DNA of 64,000 nucleotides from Candolleomyces eurysporus. Its lineage: Eukaryota; Basidiomycota; Agaricomycetes; Agaricales; Psathyrellaceae. Made by a program: the position numbers and the translations under genes. Of the stretch, positions 35,143 through 45,889 are shown piece by piece. The notes beneath the pieces were generated by a model. It did not search any database and was not told where the DNA came from. It saw only the letters and a program-made list of their open reading frames with translations. The first letter of the stretch is position 1. Every line of letters starts with the position of its first letter. The DNA lies in contig JANBPK010001058.1 in assembly GCA_027579435.1 (NCBI GenBank), positions 26,251 through 90,250 on the forward strand. Reading direction: 5' to 3'.

Positions 35143-35403
35143 ATGATAGCCTCAAGCACTCACGCTATTTCTGGACATATCGTCCCTCCCAGTCACCATC
35201 ACCTCTCTCTCGACTTCCAAGTGGACTCATTCGAGTGCCTCTCCCTCTCGACTCTCGACGAATTCGACTATGGAACGTTGTCAGACATGTTGGAAGCCGC
35301 TTCGACTCCTTTCCACGACGAGGGGACTGAATCAGGTCGAAGTAATGCTGTCGCTGACTCAGACACACGAGCGGGCTACGGCCAATACTGCATAATCTCA
35401 TGA
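35143..35403 (+). CDS. candidate lipopeptide mating pheromone precursor, 86 residues, CaaX end CIIS
   Basis: Intron-free frame from ATG 35143 (an upstream in-frame ATG at 35107 is possible) to TGA 35401-35403. It ends G-Q-Y-C-I-I-S, a CaaX box with two aliphatic residues and Ser, which predicts farnesylation of the Cys, removal of I-I-S and carboxymethylation. No signal peptide, which is normal for basidiomycete pheromone precursors. The acidic centre (LDEFDYGTLSDMLEAA) and a Glu-Ser-Gly-Arg or Asp-Thr-Arg site before AGYGQYC could be where the mature peptide is cut, but I cannot fix it. The location between receptors 2 and 3 is the expected place in a B locus. At 86 residues it is on the long side for a precursor. 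Confidence 0.7.
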   Translation: MIASSTHAISGHIVPPSHHHLSLDFQVDSFECLSLSTLDEFDYGTLSDMLEAASTPFHDEGTESGRSNAVADSDTRAGYGQYCIIS

Positions 35404-36183
35404 TTCGGCCTTCATGTTCAGGTGAGGCATTACATTTCGCTCTTCGTAGTCGCTTTTCCTAACGTCCTGCGTCCAGATCATTTCCTCAATGCTCCGTTTT
35501 ATTCGTTCACGCCATTTTACGAACGCGACGTTTTCTACGCCTCATCCTTTCTGCTTTCCCTATCTTTATTTCGCTATCGATATTTATTTAACCCATGAAA
35601 AGTGTATATGGTCCTTTTGAGCGTATCTGTAACCACTCATGTATGTTTTTGTTCTTCTCTGTACATAACGCTGGTGCGCATTTGCATCTTGTACTTGTAT
35701 CTTCGTAGATAGAAAATTGGAGCAGGCTTCCACTGTCAGCTCGGCCGTGTCATGCTCGATTCGCAGCGCATCGCACCTCGAATGCGGACGCAACCATTGT
35801 CTTGTAAAGTAGATGCCAAATAACCATTGTTGCCCTGTCCAAATATACTCTGTGAATTGAAGCTGGCTGTTGAAGGGAACGTGGCCCAAATTTCATTGTA
35901 CTTGATCGCCGCGCTGAATGCACTGAGGAAACTGTTTATCTATATTTGGTCATGCTGCCGTAACCAAACAGTGAGCCCTTTGTTTGTCACACGCTTGTCT
36001 GCCAAACATCAGACTTTCGCATTGTGCTGCTACCTGGCATTGTCAAAGGCTCATTGTGAGTCTTCATTGTTCCACAAAGAATGGCTGAATTTCTTTGCTT
36101 CCGAAGCTTTAATATATCCCATGCTTTGAAGAAAAAATACATCGACCTTTTCCTCTTTTTCCATCTTCATCTCCCTTCATAAT
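35404..36183. other. intergenic between pheromone candidate and receptor 3
   Basis: No gene recognised; a plus-strand search for a second CaaX end was negative. Confidence 0.4.
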
Positions 36184-37915
36184 ATGGCTCCTCTTTATCC
36201 TGAATTCGCCCCTGTCGCTATCATTGCCTCTTTGCTCGTTCTCCTTCCCCTACCATGGCACTGGCGCGCTCGGAATGTGGCAACATTGTCTATGATATTC
36301 TGGTTTTTCGTCTCGAATCTCACCTTCGCTGTCGATGCCATCGTGTGGGGTGACAACGTAGACCTGGTAATTCCTGTTTGGTGCGATATCAGTGAGTTTC
36401 GGTCTGCCTTCGTTTCCTTCAGTGTCTGACCACTTCGACGAGTAGCCACTAAACTTATGATTGGAGCGAATATCGCACTCCCAGCATCCTGTCTTTGCAT
36501 CAGCATGTACTTGGAGCGGATCGCGTCTCTCCGTAATGCACAGTCAACTCTCGCGGACAAGAGGAAGCGACAGTGGTTTGAGGCCTTCATGGGCTTTGGC
36601 CTCCCTATCATCTTTATGGTGCTTCGTAAGTTAAATTTTGTCTCCTACAAGTTGATCACCTCTGACTTGAAACAATCGCCAGATATCATTGTTCAAGGAC
36701 ACAGGTTCGACATCATTGAAGGCTACGGTTGCAGACCTACAACCTACTATTCCGTCCCCGCTATCTTCATCGTTTGGATACCTCCCCTCCTTATGGCTAT
36801 TGGCTCGATGATATTCTCAGGTTAACGTTTTCNTTTTTTTTTTTGTCGCTCCAGTAAACTTACTTTGGTGTCCAGTACTCGCTTTGCGTCACTTCATTAT
36901 CCGTCGCCTCACCTTCGCCGCGCATCTTCAAGCATCGAAATCATCTCTCACAACATCCAGATACTTGCGCTTGGTCGCGATGGCCTCGGTTCAAGTAGTC
37001 GGCTCCATCACAATCACCTCGTACAACATTTGGTTCACCTCTATGGCTATCCCTATTCGTCCCTGGACGAATTGGGCCGACGTCCATTCGGATTTTTGGC
37101 GCATCGACCAATTTCCTATAAGGTTTACACCTAAAATTGTTCAAAGTGGTTTCTATGTGGTGTGGTGGATGGTCCCCATACCGACTTTTTTGTTTGTTGC
37201 CTTCTTTGCATTCGGAAACGATGCAGTAGACGAGTACAAAAAATGCTTCTCGTGGATCAAGGAGAAGGTGTTCCGTCGATCCAAGCCTGTCGACTTCACG
37301 AAGGCTCCAAAAGGTTTCTCATTTGTCAAGTTCTCGAGGTACGTCAGATTCTAGTCACTGGATCTTTCTCGTCTGACACGAGTGTTATGCAGTTCCAACC
37401 CTACCATCCCTCCTATTTCAAAGCCGGTCTTACAGTCCACAACGTCGTCGGACTATACTCTTCCCCCATACGAATCTACTGCGCGAATGACTATGTCTTC
37501 TCTCTACAACACTATCACGACATTCCCTGAACCTGAAAGCAAACAAGACGAGTACAAATACAGCCTCCGCGAATCGACGACCACGATAGGAAGCACCACC
37601 CGACACAATCTTGGGATGCAGCCTAAAGCAATCGGGTCATACAGCGACCTTTCGATGACGTCGCCTACAGTCATTGATGTCACTCCCTCTGAAGCTACCT
37701 TCCGGGGTGACTCTGTCGTTAAGGATAAATTCTCGCCCTTACCCCCACTTCCCCAAATCCCCTCGCCCACACCGCCTGGATCGCGTCTTAGGCCATTCCT
37801 TTTAATGGGAGGTCGGCAGCAACCCCAGGAGGAAGGCCCGAGGAGGCCTTTGACATACCCTTCGTCTGAGGCGCAGTGGTGGGGTATAGGTGCACCCTTC
37901 GGCCACCAGGCATGA
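36184..37915 (+). CDS. STE3-like pheromone receptor 3, five exons, about 503 residues
   Basis: Exons 36184-36391, 36446-36625, 36683-36820, 36876-37338 and 37393-37915 (1512 nt); intron phases 1, 1, 1, 2 match receptor 1 exactly. Hydrophobic segments include FAPVAIIASLLVLLPLPWHW, ATLSMIFWFFVSNLTFAVDA, VWCDIT-TKLMIGANIALPA, FGLPIIFMVL followed by HIIVQGHRFDIIEGYGC, FIVWIPPLLMAIGSMIFS, LVAMASVQVVGSITITSYNI and VVWWMVPIPTFLFVAFFAFG. The tail of about 190 residues is Ser/Thr/Pro-rich with PLPPLPQIPSPTPPGS and ends EAQWWGIGAPFGHQA. The pheromone candidate lies 780 bp upstream. Its 3' end and downstream flank appear a second time at 38.6-39.0 kb. Confidence 0.87.
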
Positions 37916-38600
37916 ACCCCCTCCATCCTGCACAACAGCCCTTGCATTCACTTGCCCAGAGCGCTCGCGAGCGAGCTCGATTTCAGCCCTGACGACTACA
38001 CGGAAACTAGACACTCTTTGGACGATTGGACAAGTTACGACTCTCGATCAATGGTTGAGCTTGATGCTCCCTTACTGAACGCTGGCTTATTTATCTGCCC
38101 ATCTGTTCTTCTCTCCCTCTTTATCGCATGTCAGACTTACGAACATTTTCACGCTCAGTCTCTCTATCTTTTCACATCAATCAACTACTGTATTTCTACT
38201 CCACTAGTATGTCGGCCCTTCGTTGTTTTTGCACATTACTAGCCTTCGAAATGCTCTAACAGCATCTTTGAATATTTTTTCCTTTCTTCCTTTCACGCTT
38301 CTTGTAGCTCTTTTTTCGATACCATTTTCTATAGACGACTTGGACGAGTCCACACGATCTGTACTTGTACATATGACGAACGCATCCAGTGATGCTAGCA
38401 CACTGAATGATAAAGAACGGTTTTAGCAATTGCGAGGTGCCAGGACATGTTCAGGGAGAATTCGCAACCGCATCAGGTTCGACCGTTAACCGCTTCCACC
38501 ATTCCTCTAACGGCTAAGGCCTAAGACTCCACGCTCTTCTTGGATTCGGCCCGTATGCCACCCTAGCTTGCATTTTTTCTTTTCTTCTTCTCATGCACAT
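37916..38600. other. 3' flank of receptor 3
   Basis: Open frames read SELDFSPDDYTETRHSLDDW after 37952, which looks coding-like and might be an alternative C-terminus, but no valid splice joins it in frame. The stretch 38165-38400 is repeated at 38760-39000. Confidence 0.4.
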
Positions 38601-39000
38601 GCTTCGTGGCTGAAACGCCTCGTTTAATGACTTCAGGAGATAAACGGAGAAAAGTTTCTTTCGCTGGGGTAGCCAACCGTCCGATGAGGCAGAGTGGTGG
38701 AACATGGGTGCACCCTTCGAGCATCAATGCTTCATTTTAACGCACGAGCTCATGATAAAGCTATCTATTTCGCCAATCATTTTTTTTAATGTATCATAGC
38801 ATTACTAGTATGTCGACTCTTCGCAATTTTGCACATTACTAGCCTCTACTCGAGATGCTTCAGGGTCATCTTCGATCGTCTGTTTCTCCTTTACGCACGC
38901 TTCTTGTGGCTTTTAATTTGACATCCTTTTCTTTGGAAGACATAGGAAATCTTTACTTGTAAACACGACGGATGCACCTAGTTTGCTCTTTAAATTTACT
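38600..39000 (+). pseudogene. duplicated relic of receptor 3 gene 3' end and flank
   Basis: 38670-38720 (ccgatgaggcagagtggtgg then gggtgcacccttcgagcatc) matches the last codons of receptor 3 at 37865-37912. 38800-39000 matches 38190-38400: shared ctagtatgtcg, ttttgcacattactagcct, cgcttcttgtggct and gacggatgcacctag-like words in the same order. The rest of the receptor is absent, so this is a partial tandem duplication or the remains of a deleted receptor copy. Confidence 0.65.
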
Positions 39001-40882
39001 CTTTCAATGATTTTTAGTACTGACACGGACGATCGGAGGAGCTGCGAGTCGGTGACGTCATGAATTGAGTCGGCGCTTGAACTCAGGTTGGCTCTGATTA
39101 GCCCCTGAAGCTAGACTGTGACTCTGCTTTACCTCGATGATACAGGCCGGTACAACCTACCCTTATTCAACTCATTTACTCCATGCTTCACATGCTTCAT
39201 CACTTCCACTGGGCAGCGGTGACCTGGAGCGACTCGTTCAACTTCATCGTCGACCCATGACTGAAGGAAAATCAGCGAGCTGCGAAGTTTTTCTTCAGAT
39301 GCGTCCAACCCAGCTCAGGGGTCCTGGTTATCTTGCTTGTGTCTCCTCCGACTCGGTTTCCTGGGATTTCATCGCCAGCCAGGACCCTGCGCCTCCATGG
39401 TCGTCCATTTCCACCGGTACCTTCTTTNGGGGAGCTCAGCGCAGGCGGGGCGGTTCGGGGCACTTCATCAGGCAAAATTTTTCACGGGGTAACCTTGCCT
39501 CCCAACAGAAGCTTCGTTCGAGAACAGGGTCGCGCCTCCTCCCTCGGCCACCGTGCTCGGCGGGAGAGCTTTCCTGTGGAACTCCAGCGGATCATGCTTG
39601 GGTTTCCCCGCTCCCTCTAACCCGGCTCAGTGGGCCAACTAGTCCGTCGGTGCCAGTTCGATCTACCCGGAGGGACCTATAGTCGAAGACCCTGTTCCTG
39701 ATCTTCCATTTCGCTCGGCGTATTCTCCGGGCTCCCGGGGCCTCTTCGCGGGAGTGCGTCAAGGTTTTTTTTGTGTGACCTACTCCCGCTGCCTTCGCTC
39801 GGCGCCAAACTGGTTCAGCTCCAGATTCTGGGACTTTGGGTGCCCGGGGTTTCTAACTGTCGAATTCTGATTTAGAATGTCCCCTCATTTTTTTTCTTCT
39901 TCTTGGTGACTCTTACCTCCCGATATCGAGATACGACCCCCAAATAGTTTCCTCGCGGGTTTTGTCATGGTTCACTCTACAGCAGCTCAGTTGGACCTGC
40001 CTGTCTGAAACAGCCGTGGTTTGGCTCGAAATAGCTTCGTGTTCAGGCGCCTATCACTTCGTCTCTTCCTCCACTTGTGGTGCCCGGAGAATGCCCATAT
40101 CTTTGGCGAGGCCCCCACATGCTGTCGCTATACTGTCCCAGAATTGCACCCTATTCTTCCCGCCTCACCTCAAATGTGAAGCGTCCGTTCATTCCTACGG
40201 CAGTCGTCCGGTTGGTACTTACAGCTCTTTACTCTCTTCAAAAAATGCTGTAGACTCTTGGGAAGGTAAATTGAACACGGAGCTACACACAGTGTTTGAC
40301 GTATCCATCCGAGTACGAATCTCTCGAGGTTTCTGTACTGGAGGCGAACTCGATTTTTATCGACGGCTGCATCTTACATTTAAACCACTATGCTGGGATC
40401 CTACCTTAGCCCTCATACCCCACTCGCCTGGACCCTGGCGCAGCAGCACCGAAGACGGATCGCTTTACAGTGAAGCCTCCGAGTCAACAATGCGCGGGAG
40501 ATAAGTAACGCTTTGTTTGATGTTCGTTACATAGACTGACTTACACCACTAACTCTTAGAGCCTAGTCAACGGCATAGAAAAACGGAGCCGGGCTGAGTG
40601 GGCGACAAGTGACAATGTCTTTGGTGGTTTGTGCGGTATTCTGTCCTGTCAGTGCGTTTGATAGTAGTTTCGCTGATTCTAAGCCTCTGCATTCAGTTTC
40701 CACAATCAAGCAGGAGGATAAGGATGGGGGGCCTAAGAATTCAACTGTCCGTGGCACAGTGACTGCGAGCCTAAGGCGAAGCAAACCTCGTGCGCAACTA
40801 TGTACATGCATTAAATCTACAAGGCCCGACATACTCAGCTCGACGAGAAAGCACTGTCGTTCAGCGCATGAAAGCTTGGCAC
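39001..40882. other. intergenic, no gene seen
   Basis: Has GC-richer blocks and one plus-strand frame of 181 codons (39137-39682) and one of 180 codons (39962-40504); neither shows a domain, motif copy or convincing codon bias. Possibly remains of a mobile element, but no transposase, reverse transcriptase or terminal repeats were seen. Confidence 0.35.
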
Positions 40883-41673
40883 TCAGACCGAGCTTTCTGC
40901 CAGTCGCTGCTCTACAATAGCGACGATCTGCCCTAGAAAATGTCTTAATCACCAGTTGCATATTCAAAAAGCTTACCGGCCTGTTCGCCAGAGAGTCTCC
41001 CTTGCTCTGCTCTCTGTATTGCTTCACGAAGGCAATCCTCTAACGGGTGTTGCATCGTTAGTTCGCGAATATATGGGATAGAACCTGAAGGCTCTTACCT
41101 AGAGAGACTTTGTTGGTCTTATAGTTTATGAACACACCACCTGGACCAATGTTCATCGGGTTTTCGCGCAGACCGTTGTAGGTTTTTTCCTCCCATTCGA
41201 ATTTTCCCTCGATTTGAACGCGAGCACCAGACGTTGGTTTCTCAGGGGACTGGGAATAGGGATGATCCTGAGGTACTGGGCTACTAGATGAAGGCTCNGG
41301 GGGTGCCATCGCCTTGAGCAGCTGGGGGACTGGAGGGCGGCTGGGGAGCCCTGTATCCCTGAGCGACTGGGTGACTGGATGTCGGCTGGGGAGCTCCGTA
41401 GCTCTGAGCGACTGGGTGACTATATGACGGCTGGGATGCCCCATATCCCTGATCAAATGGGCTATTGGGTAACGGCGCGGAGCCCCCGTAACCCTGAGCG
41501 ACTGGGCTACTGGCTGATGGCCCGGTGGTCCCATAGTACCCACCGGGGTATGGGCCACCTGCAATTGGATATACTGGATAGGGAGTCCAAGGTTGTGTAT
41601 TCATCGGGTAGTATTGGCCTGCAGGGTACGAACTTCCAGTGGGTGGATTTCCATAGTTGTAAGGATACGACAT
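40883..41673 (-). CDS. motif-family protein with Tyr/Pro/Gln-rich repeats, three exons, about 228 residues
   Basis: Exons 41673-41099, 41039-40977 and 40932-40883, both introns phase 1. Exon 1 encodes MSYPYNYGNPPTGSSYPAGQ and about five imperfect repeats of a 13-15-residue unit S-H-P-V-A-Q-[SG]-Y-[GR]-A-P-Q-P. It then encodes the family motif, EEKTYNGLRENPMNIGPGG followed by V-F-I-N-Y-K. Exon 2 is 63 nt (DCLREAIQRAEQGRLSGEQA), the same length as in the two paralogues downstream. The frame is interrupted only by the N at 41299; dropping that symbol restores one open frame and makes the coding length a multiple of three. The N therefore probably stands for an uncertain base count. No signal peptide. 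Function unknown; the N-terminal half is prion-like in composition. Confidence 0.65.
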
Positions 41674-42231
41674 TGAGGGATCTGGTTTGCTTGGTGAAGG
41701 ATAAGAAGGGCGATGTGGATTGTTCTGAAGGAGGGATTCGGATCGAAGCGCTTAAATATCTATTGAGGTGTATCCGAAAACAAAAGCCTTGTCATTACTT
41801 AACCTCGATGGAGCATGTAATTGACTGGAGACGCCCACAGTGCTACTGACTATCATACAGTTTGTCCCGTTGGAACAAGAATCTACTTTTGTTTGCCTTC
41901 AAGGTGCCCACTATCGCTACCGGGACATCGACTCAGGCGCTACAGCCACTTATGTTCGTTGGACGTGATTTGCCAGAGAAGAGGTCATTTTGTTTTATTC
42001 CTTCTTTACTCAGGATTCGGGGGTGCTAAGTATTTCTTGGAGTTACCACGCGGCAGCCGATCGCCGGAAAGTCACAGTCAGAAGAGTGGTTCCAGCATAA
42101 ATGAATCNTTTTTTTCAGCAGCTTTTTATCTATCAGCAATCTCTTATCCTATCAAACTACCGATTTCGTATCGTTCTGCAGTCAGCTATCTCAAATTGTC
42201 TCGACTGAAACGGCCGCCAGTGCTCTGGCGT
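41674..42231. other. intergenic, no gene seen
   Basis: Between two minus-strand paralogues; contains an N at the edge of a T homopolymer near 42108. No further gene. Confidence 0.45.
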
Positions 42232-42786
42232 TCATTGCCCATGCGTCCTGCTATAAGAGTACACGTACTGCCCAGCCATAGGAGGGCCGGTTCCATTGCC
42301 AAGAGTTCGACCGGCAGCTTGACTGGACCTTGGAATTTGCGCGACTGCCTGCTTCGCGCGTTCAAGCCATGCCGCTACCAAGACTTGGGTCAGAGATTAG
42401 AAGCTGATTGGGAGAAAGGACATACCGCGCTGCATCGGTGTAGTCTCATTCTGTAAACGCCTTTCCAACTCGAATAAATGATCATCTATCGTAGTTATTG
42501 GATTATATCTCTGGTATGATAGGGGTGAGGAACTCACCGATACTCATCGACGAGAGGAGAACGGGTGCTGGGGGGACATCGTTATTGATAAGAGAGCCTA
42601 CTAGTAGAAGCGAAGATTTTGATAGAGGACTCTACCTCTGCTCTTGTACCCTATAAAGGTGCCTCCGCCGATGTTTTGCGGTTGGTCGTGAACCGACCCA
42701 GGACCATAGCGGTTCTGATAGATATCTAAGCGCCCGTTGAGCATCTGCTGGGCAATCCATTTGTCCAAGTTATCAAAGTCGTCCAT
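42232..42786 (-). CDS. motif-family protein, four exons, 138 residues
   Basis: Exons 42786-42636, 42600-42538, 42485-42426 and 42374-42232 (417 nt); every intron is phase 1. Intron 1 would be only 35-38 nt, the weakest point of the model. Exon 1 has a helical start (MDDFDNLDKWIAQQMLNGRL) and the family motif RYGPGSVHDQPQNIGGG then F-I-G-Y-K-S. Later exons encode DDHLFELERRLQNE and AAWLERAKQAVAQI, which are helical, and a Gly/Tyr-rich end. Paralogue of 43449-44118 and 40883-41673 on the same strand; the three form a tandem set. No signal peptide. Function unknown. Confidence 0.6.
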
Positions 42787-43448
42787 TCTACTATGGCAGT
42801 AAGTAGGGCCGTAAGAATGGGAAGAGAGTCTTGAGGCAGGGTGAAGGAAAGGTGAGAGAACTCGTCAAACACGCTGTGAATGACGATGGCATTGTTTGCA
42901 TAGCCCTGGTAAACGCGCACTGACTAATGACTCCGAGCACCTCCAAACTTCGTAAATGCGTTGCGCCTCATGACCATAGGATTCCATTTAAGGCTACCAG
43001 GTCTACCCTGTTATAACGATGTAGTCTGCCCAGATGCTGATTCTGAAGTCAGCGAAGCTTAACACCTGGTGGATGGCACCCATATGCCTTTCGATAAACA
43101 GCGAACAAGGAATCGATAAACTAGATTTTGCCGCATCCTGCTTCGATGAGCTCAGCGAAATCTGGACTATCAACATTTTGACAGCTATAATTGTGGGTCC
43201 AAGACTATTGAAACACTGCATTATCAAGACGTCAGCGGACAAGTGGCGATTTTGGGCATTTAGCGCCCACCATAAGCCCACCAGGTTGGCGGAGAATCTG
43301 ATCATGAGATCAGATAAGAGATGTTCAATTTATCACTCAAGGGTCAAATTGAAGGATTATTTGGCTAAAGTCGGCAAAAAACGCAATTCTCGTCTTCCAT
43401 GAGACAGTCGTATCTATTCCGGCACAATTGTACGTCTGCAATAAACCG
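42787..43448. other. intergenic, no gene seen
   Basis: Contains a plus-strand frame of 122 codons (43034-43402) without recognisable features; probably the promoter of the 42786 gene and the 3' flank of the next. Confidence 0.4.
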
Positions 43449-44118
43449 TTACTCGTGCTCAGGCTTCCCGAACCACCGTTTCTCGCTCTTTGTTTTGCGC
43501 TTTGGAGTTTTGTTCTGAGTCGAGGGCGGTTGGATGCCTTCGGTTTGTCCAGCCGTTGAGTTTGTCTGAGTGAAGTTGCCTCCTGATGCGGCGGTGGGAT
43601 TGAAGTATTGAGGAGGTTCCCCAGCACGAGGCGGCGATATTTGCGATCCCCCTGGTCCTCTTGTGCCCATGCTTGGATATGAAGAGATCCCATTCGCTGT
43701 ATATCCGATTGTCGAATCAGACTCCTGCAGGCTTTCGCTCAGAATTTGGATGAGCCTCTCTGAAGTAACTTTGTCAGCGTTTAAGGCGCATTGCCCTGGA
43801 CGCACAGCGCCTACCTCCTTGCTCACGAGTCATAGAGCCACTCAACGCCTTGGACTCGAGATATTTGAAGTGTTCCTCTGCAAAGAGATTTCTAGTAAGC
43901 TTTTCAGGGTTGCTTGAGAGCAGCGACACGAGCCAGGGTAACTTACCTAGACTTCGCCCCTCACTTTTGTAGCCAATAAATTGACCACCTGGTCCAATAT
44001 TCTGAGGCTGATCGTGCACTCCTTTGTACTCGTTTCTGTACAGCCTCGTCCGATAAGGAGGGAAGTCCTCTCCTTGTTGCCATCCGTGATTCCCATCGAA
44101 GTTTCCTGGTGCAGACAT
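43449..44118 (-). CDS. motif-family protein with basic C-terminus, three exons, 181 residues
   Basis: Exons 44118-43947, 43877-43815 and 43759-43449 (546 nt), phase 1 introns with GTAAGT and GTAGGC donors. Exon 1: MSAPGNFDGNHGWQQGEDFP, then RNEYKGVHDQPQNIGPGG with Q-F-I-G-Y-K-S-E-G-R-S-L, a very clear motif copy. Exon 2 (63 nt): EEHFKYLESKALSGSMTREQ. Exon 3: a short helix (RLIQILSESLQE), a Gly/Pro/Thr/Asn-rich linker and a basic end (KTPKRKTKSEKRWFGK) that could be a nuclear localisation signal. Best template for this sub-branch of the family. Function unknown. Confidence 0.7.
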
Positions 44119-44587
44119 GGCGGTCGAAGGGAAAGGATATTCACCAACTCGACGATCTTTGATGACAGCAAGGGGCAGTATGTACAGCCTCATTCAGGAA
44201 TTGAATCCCATAGATATGGATCATTCTGAGCTTCGATCACAGGATTCGCATATACACATGTGAGGTAAATGCAGCAATAACATGAATAGACAAATGGATA
44301 TTAAATGAGGGACTAAAGCGGAACCGAGGAGCGACGAGTGTACAATTGGTCTGCCTACAATGCCGATATTACGCTGAAGGATACACGTACCGACGGCACT
44401 CATCGGGCCATTGAGCTACTTTCGTGAGGTCTCAAAGTCCAATTTTGGCCAGACTAACGAAAGAGACCGGTCTCTACTGTGCCAGAACCGTACTTACCTT
44501 CAGCTAGCAACTTCAAGTCCAACTCTGACATAGAAATAGACGTCGCAAGTAATAAAGACCCAGAAATCCTCCCCTCGGATNAAAAAC
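44119..44587. other. intergenic, possible gene remnants
   Basis: A minus-strand ATG-AGT-GCC-GTC-G followed by a GTACGT donor at 44403-44391 could be a stray first exon; nothing downstream supports it. Confidence 0.3.
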
Positions 44588-44713
44588 TTTGAAGCAATCT
44601 CAGACGGTCTTGACGCAAGACTCGGCAAGTCGATCGGAATATTTGTTGGGGGTGGATACCCACGTCTAGCCCCAATTGAGACGGAAGGGGAGCAACAGAG
44701 GTCTGCAATTTAG
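44588..44713 (+). pseudogene. fragment of the C-terminal LDxRLxKxIG module
   Basis: Reads FEAISDGLDARLGKSIGIF, then G-Y-P-R-L-A-P and a stop at 44711-44713, the same module that ends 2283-3043, 4765-5523 and 50725-51234. The frame cannot be followed upstream across the N at 44581 and its A-run, and no motif exon was found, so it is probably the relic of a lost member. Confidence 0.6.
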
Positions 44714-45315
44714 CATTATGGAGCATTCTTCTGAAGTCTGAACTGTGTTGAAAGCTTGTTTCCGCTGAGGCCTGAGGGGCGACTGTCGAAGTACCAGAAA
44801 TGTGTGTGGCTATGTTCCCGAATCAAGGTTTGATGCCAATGATGGGAAGGGAATCCTGTTTTCGTGCTGTCCCTTCTCCTACAACCGTATACTCTCAGTC
44901 GACACCACCGTCCAGAAACGAACGATCGAACGCAAGCTACCTAGCCGCAGGTCTATGAAAATATGCGACGATTTCGTGATGAAAAAGGAAATCCGGGCAC
45001 GTCTGACAAGGGCCCTCATGCGTATTCCACTGTGTCAAGCAGAGGCGGGGTATTGCAGGGTCCTACTACCTCTCGATCACACACAGTGAGCGGCACACCT
45101 CGAATGCGGCCCGCTAAACACATGACCAACTACACCCCCATTGCGTTGCGGATTAGCAGCCACCCTAGTCGTCTGTGCAGCGTCACCCCCGTTCCTACAC
45201 TTCTTCCGACCGAAGTTTGACGCTTTCTCCAGAAGACGATGAACCACATTCGCTGAAATAACTATACGACGGATATTCACCTTGAGAGGCAGGCCTCACA
45301 AACTCGATAGAACCA

Positions 45316-45889
45316 ATGTGTCACTCACTCCCTGAAGAAGGGGCTTCGGGAGGTGTTGAGGAGAGGAAGGGCTGGTTGCAAATCAACCCTCGAAATCTCT
45401 CCAATCCCACAACGTGCGTGCTTTCTCCCTCAATATTATGGCAGGCTCTTCAACTAACATATGAAATTAGTCTAGAAAGGGACTCTGATCCTACGAATCG
45501 CTCCCAACGCTTTCCATCCCATGTTTTTCATCCCATCACCAAATTCGAACCTCGTTCGCTTTGGCACTGGTCTGATGGCCAGCCAATTCCACCGAACCTG
45601 GCCACCTCCACCTTCGTCAGCACCAGTCCACCTATCCTCGACAACTTTGTCCTCGAGGTCCTATTCTCGCATAAACTTCACGCGCTGAGCACACTTGAAG
45701 GTGATCATGGGGGTCGGAGTGGCACCCCACAAAAGTTCCAGCCACCTCTCTCCCCTGATTCCTGCCCTTGTGCTCGGCACGAGTTTCTCAATTAGACACC
45801 AATATCTCAAACTCGAGACAGCGGAGGAAGACCTCAAAAGACGGCTGATCAAAGCCATTGGTCCGCGAGGAATGTATTCAGTCGTTTGA
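45316..45889 (+). pseudogene. motif/module gene relic in copy A
   Basis: An open frame from ATG 45316 reads through a possible 57-nt intron (GTGCGT donor at about 45414) and stops at 45795. Beyond it the module remnant (ETAEEDLKRRLIKAIG, stop 45889) is in another frame. Relative to copy B there is one extra base and a TAG near 45793, and the motif Tyr is changed to Asp (G-D-H-G-G). Probably not functional, or truncated. Confidence 0.5.

Noticed and set aside
37952..38242. Alternative C-terminus of receptor 3 (SELDFSPDDYTETRHSL)
   Set aside because: No GT-AG pair joins it in frame to the tail; one candidate donor creates a stop.
30952..38400. Further pheromone precursors besides 35143-35403
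   Set aside because: A search of the plus-strand spacers for Cys-aliphatic-aliphatic-x-stop found none; hits such as C-I-E-I at about 31167 have a charged residue and no supporting frame. The minus strand was only partly checked.
39137..40504. Two long plus-strand frames as genes or a retroelement
   Set aside because: No domain, no splice continuity, no terminal repeats and no reverse transcriptase or integrase signature.
44889..45089. Open frame with QKRTIERKLPSRRSMKICDD conserved in both tandem units
   Set aside because: Both copies are open, but the frame starts in unrelated sequence in each and lacks motif or module; conservation is explained by the duplication.
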